Positions 1 to 4,846 of a stretch of DNA of 7,034 bases are shown here, in pieces. This DNA comes from Flavobacteriales bacterium (lineage in GTDB: Bacteria; Bacteroidota; Bacteroidia; Flavobacteriales; Flavobacteriaceae), in contig WGAP01000184.1 of the NCBI GenBank assembly GCA_015494775.1, positions 1 to 7,034 of the forward strand, in the 5' to 3' direction. Positions within the stretch are counted from its first letter, which is position 1; each line of letters begins with the position of its first letter. Both the position numbers and the translations under genes were made by a program. The notes under the pieces are model-generated. The model was not told the DNA's origin. It did not search any database and saw nothing but the letters and a program-made list of their open reading frames with translations.

Positions 1-380
1 CGGATACGGTCGGCCGATTTTACCAGGTTTTCGTCCCGCCAGATGGCTTTGTTGGCTAACTTGACAAAAACGATAGAAAGTACGGGCAACAACCATACGA
101 CGTCCTTCTTCGAAACGGGCGTTCCTCCGGACGTATAGGCCTCGTAAACCCGTAAACCTATGAGAATCAACAAAAGAAAAATAACCGAAACATTGACCCA
201 AACCTGAACATGCCGGAATTTATAAAGGAAAATGTTCAGGAAAATCAACAAGGCGGCAAGCCATGCTCCCGTGGAATAATAGGTGCTGAAATCCGTAGCG
301 GCCGGATAGAACACATAGGTAAAGGTAGCCGCCGAAAGGGCGGCAATCAACATCCAAAGCGTTTGTATTCGTTGGAGCAT
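1..380 (-). CDS. DUF4293 family membrane protein (3' end outside window)
   Basis: Translating the minus strand from the ATG at 380 gives 126 codons without a stop before the window edge, so the C-terminus is missing. The protein begins MLQRIQTLWML and has four hydrophobic segments at about residues 9-26, 40-53, 60-77 and 94-109. A polar tail follows (WRDENLVKSADRIR, 114-127). The start 'MxQRIQT', four-helix layout, short length and 'DExLVxSADRxR'-type tail match the Bacteroidota family DUF4293, whose members are about 140 residues, so little should be missing. No biochemical role is known to me. It is an inner-membrane protein by topology. It lies 42 bp downstream of the thiolase stop on the same strand but has its own TAnnTTTG box, so it may be transcribed both by read-through and independently. 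The family call rests on pattern memory. Confidence 0.85.
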   Translation of the reverse strand, partial: MLQRIQTLWMLIAALSAATFTYVFYPAATDFSTYYSTGAWLAALLIFLNIFLYKFRHVQVWVNVSVIFLLLILIGLRVYEAYTSGGTPVSKKDVVWLLPVLSIVFVKLANKAIWRDENLVKSADRI

Positions 381-398
381 CGGTTTGCTTTTGCCTTA

Positions 399-406
399 CA
401 AAGATA
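399..406 (-). promoter_or_regulatory. -7 promoter box of the DUF4293 gene
   Basis: On the minus strand this reads TATCTTTG, an exact match to the Bacteroidota -7 consensus TAnnTTTG, 18 bp before the ATG. The predicted transcript start near 393 leaves a leader of roughly a dozen bases. I see no clear TTG -33 element at the expected distance, which falls within the end of the thiolase gene. Confidence 0.5.
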
Positions 407-422
407 AAGCTTTTCGTTCGAT

Positions 423-1610
423 TTACATTTCCCTTTCCACCACGATGGCGCTTGCGCCGCCGCCGCCGTTGCAAATGCCAGCGGCTCCGTAGCGGGCGTC
501 CTTTTCGTGCAGGATGCGAACCAGCGTGCCCAAAATGCGTGCACCGCTCACACCCAGGGGATGTCCCAGCGAGACGGCGCCGCCGTGAATATTGGTTCTG
601 TCGGGTGGGAGGCCCAGAAGTTTTTCGGTTACCAGGGATACTACCGCAAAGGCCTCGTTGACTTCAAAATAATCGATGTCCGTGAGTTGCAGTCCGGCCT
701 TTTCCAGGGCTTTGGGTATGGCCTTGGACGGCGCCGTGGTAAACCACTCGGGCGGATTGGCTGCGTCGGCATAGGAAAGAATGCGAGCCAGGGGTTTGAT
801 GCCCAATGCTTCCGCTTTGCGGCGTGTGGTGATGACCAAAGCCGCACCGCCATCGTTGATGGTGGAAGCATTGGCGGCGGTTACGGTGCCGTCGGGTGTA
901 AACACGGGACGCAGTTTGGGGATTTTGTCGAATTTGACATTGGTATATTCTTCATCGCGGTCGATGATGACGGGGTCGCCTTTGCGTTGCGGAACTTTTA
1001 CGGGAATAACTTCACCGGCAAAAAAGCCCTTTTCCCAAGCTTCGGCGGCGCGCTTGTAGGAGCGAATGGCATATTCGTCCTGTTCTTCGCGCGAAATATG
1101 ATATTCCTTGGCCGTGATGTCGGCAAAAACGCCCATGTGTTTGAGGTGAAAACTGTCGGTAAGTCCGTCGAACACCAATCCGTCAACGGCTTTTACATCG
1201 CCCAATTTGACGGCCTTGCGGGCGTTTAAATAATGAGGCGCGCGGGACATGCTTTCCATACCGCCGGCCACCATCAATTCCGCTTCGCCGGCCCGGATTT
1301 GGGTGGCGGCCAACATGACGGCTTTGAGGCCTGACGAGCAAACCTTGTTGATGGTGGTGGCGGGCACCGAATCGGGGATGCCGCCTTTGATGGCCGCTTG
1401 GCGGGCAGGCGCTTGGCCCACGCCTGCTTGGAGCACATTGCCCATAAACACTTCGTCCACCGCGCCGGCGTCGAGGCCGGCCTTTTCGAGGGCACCGGCA
1501 ATGGCGGCGGCGCCAAGCTCGCCGGCGGGAACACTGCTCAGTCCGCCCAGGAAACTTCCCAGGGGCGTGCGGGCGTAGGAGAGGATAACAATATCGTCGG
1601 GTTTTTTCAT
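423..1610 (-). CDS. acetyl-CoA C-acetyltransferase (thiolase)
   Basis: A 395-residue thiolase, which interconverts two acetyl-CoA with acetoacetyl-CoA plus CoA in the cytoplasm. The catalytic residues are visible: nucleophile C91 in NKVCSSGLKAVML, H350 in GGAVSLGHPLG, C380 in GICNGGGGASA, and the NEAF motif at 318-321. The central part (INDGGAAL, TVTAANAS, HMGVFADITAKEY) resembles mitochondrial ACAT1 and bacterial AtoB/PhaA, favouring a short-chain biosynthetic-type enzyme over a FadA-type one. The ATG at 1610 is chosen because MKKPDDIVILSYARTPLGSF is the usual thiolase beginning and a consensus promoter lies just upstream. The frame stays open up to 1928, but that extension runs into repeat DNA and should not be annotated. 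No 3-hydroxyacyl-CoA dehydrogenase or CoA transferase is adjacent, so the pathway (fatty acid, polyhydroxybutyrate, amino acid or ketone use) is open. Confidence 0.96.
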   Translation of the reverse strand: MKKPDDIVILSYARTPLGSFLGGLSSVPAGELGAAAIAGALEKAGLDAGAVDEVFMGNVLQAGVGQAPARQAAIKGGIPDSVPATTINKVCSSGLKAVMLAATQIRAGEAELMVAGGMESMSRAPHYLNARKAVKLGDVKAVDGLVFDGLTDSFHLKHMGVFADITAKEYHISREEQDEYAIRSYKRAAEAWEKGFFAGEVIPVKVPQRKGDPVIIDRDEEYTNVKFDKIPKLRPVFTPDGTVTAANASTINDGGAALVITTRRKAEALGIKPLARILSYADAANPPEWFTTAPSKAIPKALEKAGLQLTDIDYFEVNEAFAVVSLVTEKLLGLPPDRTNIHGGAVSLGHPLGVSGARILGTLVRILHEKDARYGAAGICNGGGGASAIVVEREM

Positions 1611-1634
1611 CGGTTTGAAATTTTTCGGATTGTT

Positions 1635-1642
1635 CAAACTTA
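1635..1642 (-). promoter_or_regulatory. -7 promoter box of the thiolase gene
   Basis: Minus-strand TAAGTTTG matches TAnnTTTG exactly, 24 bp before the ATG at 1610. It predicts a leader of about 20 bases with no Shine-Dalgarno sequence. No convincing TTG -33 element is seen. The last bases before the ATG (CAAACCG) are identical to those before the DUF4293 ATG. Confidence 0.5.
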
Positions 1643-1690
1643 CGAATTTTCGGGCGGACGGCGGGAAGTTTTTTTCAGGGAAATGTAATC

Positions 1691-1860
1691 CCGCGCCAGG
1701 GATGGGAGCGGTTATGCGGCGCAGGCGGCGAGCATGCTTTTCCGTCCGGCGTAGGCGACCGGCGGAAGCCCCACGCACGGGCGGGCGCGGGCGCGCGGCA
1801 CGCGCGCCCGCGCAAAAGCAGCAAGCCGACAAGCCGCATTTGAGCGGACAGCCCGACGGC
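1691..1860 (+). repeat. dispersed GC-rich repeat, module A, copy 1
   Basis: This 170-bp block recurs in the same orientation at 6837-7006 with 165 of 170 bases identical and no gaps; the differences are at 1706, 1731, 1745, 1752 and 1763. It contains a series of possible hairpins: TTCCG-t-CCGG/CCGGCGGAA at 1740-1767 (one bulged base), a perfect 13-bp GC stem at 1785-1797/1801-1813 with loop GCA, and CCGC/GCGG at 1834-1847. The 13-bp stem is unchanged in copy 2. Open frames crossing it are rich in Arg, Ala, Pro and Gly and lack domain features, so I read it as non-coding. The family is unknown to me; it could be a REP-like or MITE-like element, or the template of a structured RNA. Confidence 0.88.
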
Positions 1861-1868
1861 GGCGGATA

Positions 1869-2030
1869 GCGTTGCAGCAAGCATAAAATATTCACACCAA
1901 GTCTCGTTCTTTTTGTCGATAACGGCATTGGCCATCCTTGCCATAGCTACGGCTATGCCTTCGGATTATCGGCTTTGTTCTCGATAAAAATAACTTCAAC
2001 TTATCCGACATTTTATGCTTGCTGCAACGC
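1869..2030. repeat. 162-bp palindromic element (H) with 21-bp perfect inverted ends
   Basis: The ends 1869-1889 and 2010-2030 are perfect 21-bp inverted repeats (left arm begins GCGTTGCAGCAAGCATAAAA). Inside, 1906-1919 pairs with 1981-1994 (GTTCTTTTTGTCGA with TCGATAAAAATAAC, one mismatch and one G-T pair), ATCC at 1934-1937 pairs with GGAT at 1963-1966, and CATAGC/GCTATG at 1942-1957 closes a TACG loop. As RNA this apex is C(UACG)G, a known extra-stable tetraloop. The outer ends and the apex share the centre 1949.5, so this is one long imperfect hairpin rather than several unrelated ones. It is much more AT-rich than the modules beside it and is absent at the corresponding position of the second repeat copy. 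No transposase frame lies inside, so if mobile it would be non-autonomous. No target-site duplication is seen. Confidence 0.85.
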
Positions 2031-2072
2031 GTGAGGACCGGCCGATGCGAAAGCGCTCCGTCGCTTGAAGCA

Positions 2073-2170
2073 GCGGCCGCGGCCCCGCCGCGGCGCCGAA
2101 GGCGCCGGCGGATTGCCTTCGGCAAGCCGCGCGGGCATTCGCCCGCCGGCGGGGCCCCGAAACCGGCCGC
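2073..2170 (+). repeat. GC-rich repeat module B, cloverleaf-like fold
   Basis: An outer stem GCGGCCG/CGGCCGC (2073-2079 with 2164-2170) and a main stem GGCCCCGCCG/CGGCGGGGCC (2081-2090 with 2147-2156) enclose three small hairpins in a row. These are GGCGCC-gaa-GGCGCC (2092-2106), TTGCC-ttc-GGCAA (2113-2125) and GCGGGC-attc-GCCCGC (2131-2146). All pairings in these stems are perfect Watson-Crick. The first 16 bases of the inner part (2081-2096) recur at 7019-7034 downstream of the second module A, so B follows A in both copies. It ends just before an AT-rich stretch leading into the oxidoreductase gene. It has no tRNA consensus bases. It could act as DNA (cruciform) or as RNA in the leader of the next gene. 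Confidence 0.72.
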
Positions 2171-2223
2171 CGGGGCGCCCTAAAAAACATTTTTTGTAAC
2201 TTCATCCACCAAGTCGTAGGGCA

Positions 2224-3903
2224 ATGGCCGAAAAAATATATGATGCCGTCGTTGTGGGCAGCGGTGCCGGTGCCGGTCCCGTTATTTATACGCTGGCCAA
2301 AGCCGGATGGGAAGTTTTGGTGCTGGAAAAGGGGCCTTGGTTCCGGACCGCGGATTTTCGCAAAGACGAACTCGTGGCTACGCGACGCAGTGTTTACACG
2401 CCGCCGCTACACAAAGAATTTCACGTGCTTTCGCTACGCGAAAACGGACGGTGGAACGATTATACCACCTTGGAAACGGGCTGGGATTTTTGGAACGGAA
2501 ACATGGTGGGCGGTTCGTCCAATCTGATGAGCGGTTATTTTCACCGCTTGAAGCCGGTGGATTTTCGTTTGCGGTCGGTCTTTGGCGACATTCCGGGGGC
2601 CAATGTAGCGGATTGGCCCGTTGGTTACGATGATTTGGAACCTTACTATGCCCTGGTGGAACGTTTGGTGGGCGTATCGGGCAGGGTGGTGCATCACCGG
2701 TTTCAGGAGCCGCGTTCCACGGCGGATTTTCCCTATCCGCCCTTGAAGGAAAACGCCGTGTCGGGGCTTATCGACCGGGCGGCCGCCGGGCTCGGATGGG
2801 AAGTTATTCCCACGCCGCGGGCCATTCTGTCCCGGCCCAAGGATGGACGCAAGAGTTGTTATTATTCCAATTACTGCGGAAGCTACGGCTGTGCGTCGGA
2901 TGCCAAGGGTAGTTCGCGCGTGGCGTTGCTGCGTGAAGCCATGCGCACCGGCCGTTGTACGGTGATTACGGGTGCACAGGTGTTCGGGCTGGAATCCGAC
3001 GGGCATCACCGCATACGCAAGGCGCATTATTTGGACCCGCAAGGGCGGAAACACGGCGTGAGCGGAAAACTGTTTGTGGTGGCGGCCCAGGCGGTGGAAA
3101 CGGTTCGCTTGATGCTGATGAGTCGCAATGCGGAATATCCCGACGGTATCGGAAACCGCTACGGGCAAGTGGGGAAAAACCTGTTGTTTTCGGCCGGCGG
3201 TGTGGGTGCGGGCGATTTGGTGGCCGGTGATTTCGATGCGGAAAGTTTTCGTGAACTGATGCGTCCGGGTGTGTTTGTCAATCGGAGTATGCAACATTTT
3301 TATACCTACGACGACCCGTCCACCGGCCGCAAAGTCAAAGGCGGAACGGTGGATTTCCTTTTCGAACACGCCAACCCGGTGCCGCGGGCCTTGCGCCGGA
3401 TGTGGGAGGGCGAGCGTTTGCTGTGGGGCGAAGAGCTCAAAAAACATGTCCATGAACATTTTACCCGGCGCCGGCGTTTGCAAGCCGAAATTTTTGTGGA
3501 TTGGCTGCCCAACGACAATTGCTATGTGGATTTGGACCCGCACCATAAGGATTATCGCGGCTTGCCCGTAGCACGCATCCGCTTGGGCGGACATGAGCGC
3601 AACCTGGAACCCGCCCGGTTTTTGGCCCGCCAAACAAGGCGCATTTTCGAAGCCATGGGTTTGAAGGACATCCGGTTTTCGGTTTCGAACGACCCCCCGG
3701 CCAACCTGCAAGCGGGCGGAATGCGCTTCGGCACCGACCCGCGCACATCGGTTTTGGATCCATATTGCCGCGTGCACGATGCCGATAATCTTTACGTTAC
3801 CGACGGCAGTTTTATGCCCACGGGCGGTAGTGTGCCCTACACCTGGACCATCTATGCCAACGCTTTCCGCGTAGCGGAACATTTGGCGGGGCGGGAAAAA
3901 TGA
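2224..3903 (+). CDS. GMC-family FAD-dependent oxidoreductase
   Basis: A 559-residue flavoprotein of the glucose-methanol-choline family. The N-terminal Rossmann motif is VVVGSGAGAGPV (9-20), slightly off GxGxxG, with acidic E35 at the end of the second strand for FAD ribose. GGSSNLMSG (96-104) is the typical FAD-contacting loop, and DNLYVTDGSFMPTGGS (521-536) is the C-terminal family signature. Cysteines 212, 218 and 223 (SCYYSNYCGSYGCASDAKGS) match the spacing class of the cluster-binding cysteines in FAD glucose/gluconate dehydrogenases, suggesting electron transfer rather than O2 as acceptor; this is inference. The usual active-site His and His/Asn appear replaced by L495 and P538. No signal peptide is visible, and no small subunit or cytochrome partner is adjacent. 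The substrate is unknown, most likely an alcohol or sugar-type compound. The ATG at 2224 fits the first motif. No clear promoter is seen; repeat B ends about 50 bp upstream. Confidence 0.92.
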   Translation: MAEKIYDAVVVGSGAGAGPVIYTLAKAGWEVLVLEKGPWFRTADFRKDELVATRRSVYTPPLHKEFHVLSLRENGRWNDYTTLETGWDFWNGNMVGGSSNLMSGYFHRLKPVDFRLRSVFGDIPGANVADWPVGYDDLEPYYALVERLVGVSGRVVHHRFQEPRSTADFPYPPLKENAVSGLIDRAAAGLGWEVIPTPRAILSRPKDGRKSCYYSNYCGSYGCASDAKGSSRVALLREAMRTGRCTVITGAQVFGLESDGHHRIRKAHYLDPQGRKHGVSGKLFVVAAQAVETVRLMLMSRNAEYPDGIGNRYGQVGKNLLFSAGGVGAGDLVAGDFDAESFRELMRPGVFVNRSMQHFYTYDDPSTGRKVKGGTVDFLFEHANPVPRALRRMWEGERLLWGEELKKHVHEHFTRRRRLQAEIFVDWLPNDNCYVDLDPHHKDYRGLPVARIRLGGHERNLEPARFLARQTRRIFEAMGLKDIRFSVSNDPPANLQAGGMRFGTDPRTSVLDPYCRVHDADNLYVTDGSFMPTGGSVPYTWTIYANAFRVAEHLAGREK

Positions 3904-3908
3904 ATTTT

Positions 3909-4253
3909 TTATTCGCGCCAAACATACCGGGCGGTAAGCACACCCAAGGCATTGACCGTGGCATCCCAGACATCGCCGGTACGATGAAGCGGTAATACGG
4001 ATTGAAGCACTTCGATAAAGGCACCCAGCAAAATCAGGGCTAGCGCCAAACGCCAACCCTTGTGTTTAACCTGGCCGTGCCACAGGGCAAACAAAAGGAA
4101 GTACATAAAAAAATGCACGGTTTTGTCCGAACCGTGCGCCCAATGCAAATCGGGCATGGGATACAAGCTTATTCCCAGCAGGAACAAGGTGTAGGCCCAA
4201 GCCGCAGTGCGAAGGAAACTATTTGGCGATATATGCTTGGTACTGCTGTGCAT
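3909..4253 (-). CDS. VanZ-like family membrane protein
   Basis: A 114-residue protein with hydrophobic segments at about 14-31, 45-59, 67-86 and a weaker one at 95-111. It carries the VanZ-family pattern: DKTVHFFMYFLLF (43-55, with H47), E81 and Q84 in FIEVLQSVLP, then R91, D94, D97 and N101 in RTGDVWDATVNALG. VanZ was named for teicoplanin resistance in enterococci, but most short homologues have no known role and resistance should not be inferred here. The ATG lies inside gcvH, overlapping its end by 35 bp in another frame; no ATG, GTG or TTG gives a start just after the gcvH stop, so translational coupling is likely. The gcvH-vanZ order is, from memory, common in Bacteroidota. Its stop is 5 bp from the convergent oxidoreductase stop. 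Confidence 0.88.
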   Translation of the reverse strand: MHSSTKHISPNSFLRTAAWAYTLFLLGISLYPMPDLHWAHGSDKTVHFFMYFLLFALWHGQVKHKGWRLALALILLGAFIEVLQSVLPLHRTGDVWDATVNALGVLTARYVWRE

Positions 4254-4602
4254 CCATCAGTTCGTCCAGCTGAGCTGCATCCAGGACTTTGACCTTGATA
4301 ATCCAGCCCTCGCCGTAGGGGTCGGAATTGACCAATTCGGGAGCGTCTTCCAGTTTTTCATTGAATTCCAACACTTCGGCATCCACCGGCATAAACAGGT
4401 CCGACACGGTTTTTACGGCTTCGATGGTGCCGAACACTTCGTCTTTATCGACTTTTTCGCCCACGGTTTCCACTTCCACATACACGATGTCGCCCAGTTC
4501 GCTTTGGGCAAAATCGGTAATGCCCACCAGGGCGGTGCCGTCGCCGGACACTTTGATCCATTCGTGCTCTTTGGTGTATTTCAGGTCTGCGGGAAAGTTC
4601 AT
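4219..4602 (-). CDS. gcvH: glycine cleavage system H protein
   Basis: GcvH, 127 residues, the usual full length. It is the lipoyl carrier that shuttles the aminomethyl intermediate among the P, T and L proteins of the cytoplasmic glycine cleavage complex. The family is clear from KYTKEHEWIKV (8-18), VGITDFAQSELGDIVYVEV (26-44), the lipoylation site EAVKTVSDL with K64, and the C-terminal NSDPYGEGWIIKVK (92-105). The start at 4602 gives MNFPADLKYT, the normal beginning; the frame is open 18 codons further, but those would lie upstream of and within the promoter. No gcvP, gcvT or lpd gene is in the window, so the rest of the system must be elsewhere. It is first in a two-gene unit with the vanZ-like gene. 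Confidence 0.98.
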   Translation of the reverse strand: MNFPADLKYTKEHEWIKVSGDGTALVGITDFAQSELGDIVYVEVETVGEKVDKDEVFGTIEAVKTVSDLFMPVDAEVLEFNEKLEDAPELVNSDPYGEGWIIKVKVLDAAQLDELMDAQQYQAYIAK

Positions 4603-4623
4603 AATCCAATGCTTTTGTGGGGA

Positions 4624-4656
4624 CAAATTTAAAGGAAAAATCCAAACGCAAGTCAA
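4624..4656 (-). promoter_or_regulatory. gcvH promoter (Bacteroidota-type -33/-7)
   Basis: The -7 box is TAAATTTG (4631 to 4624, minus strand), an exact TAnnTTTG. Candidate TTG -33 elements lie 17 bp (4651-4649) and 22 bp (4656-4654) upstream of it, both in the range known for this phylum. The predicted start near 4618 gives a leader of about 15 bases. This is the best complete promoter in the window. Confidence 0.65.
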
Positions 4657-4722
4657 ACGGATTTTATTTTCGTAAGTCTTTGCGCCTGTCGGTTGTATTT
4701 GGAATTTTATGAGACAAGTGTT

Positions 4723-4810
4723 GGGGGCTACGAAGCCCTTGGGCGCCTTGCTCCGCTCGGCGCTCGTTCGGCGGCGGGCTCCACTGGCTGGCGGTTAAAC
4801 CACCCAGGCC
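4723..4810. repeat. GC-rich hairpin-forming intergenic patch
   Basis: A GC-rich island in otherwise AT-rich intergenic DNA between gcvH and the muiA-like gene. It can form GGGCT-acga-AGCCC (4725-4738), extendable by two G-T pairs, and GGCGCC/GGCGCT (4742-4747 with 4759-4764, one G-T pair, 11-base loop). It ends with GGTTAAACC (4793-4801). It resembles modules A and B in style but shares no long identity with them. On the minus strand it lies after the muiA-like stop and could slow or end transcription, though no U-tract follows the stems. Whether it recurs in the genome cannot be seen here. Confidence 0.4.
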
Positions 4811-4846
4811 TTACAAAATGAACATTGCACGTTTTTTAATAATCGA

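Noticed and set aside
507..1229. 240-codon plus-strand open frame opposite the thiolase
   Set aside because: Shadow of the thiolase gene; Gly/Phe-rich translation with no domain.
1785..1813. Intrinsic terminator at the 13-bp GC hairpin
   Set aside because: The stem is strong, but no T-tract follows on either strand; it recurs as part of a repeat rather than at a gene end.
1675..1944. Small protein encoded in repeat module A (minus strand)
   Set aside because: Low-complexity Arg/Ala/Pro-rich translation that runs through hairpin DNA and into palindrome H; nothing suggests a domain or a real start.
2081..2156. tRNA gene, because the fold is cloverleaf-like and exactly 76 bases
   Set aside because: No tRNA invariant bases, no 7-base anticodon or T loop, arm sizes do not fit, and stems are almost pure GC palindromes.
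2434..4056. 540-codon minus-strand open frame opposite the oxidoreductase
   Set aside because: It lies antisense to a clear GMC gene and also covers part of the vanZ-like gene. Its translation has no recognisable domain; long antisense frames are common in GC-rich genes.
4207..4632. 141-codon plus-strand frame opposite gcvH
   Set aside because: Exact antisense of a certain gcvH gene; His/Phe-rich composition is the mirror of the gcvH codons.
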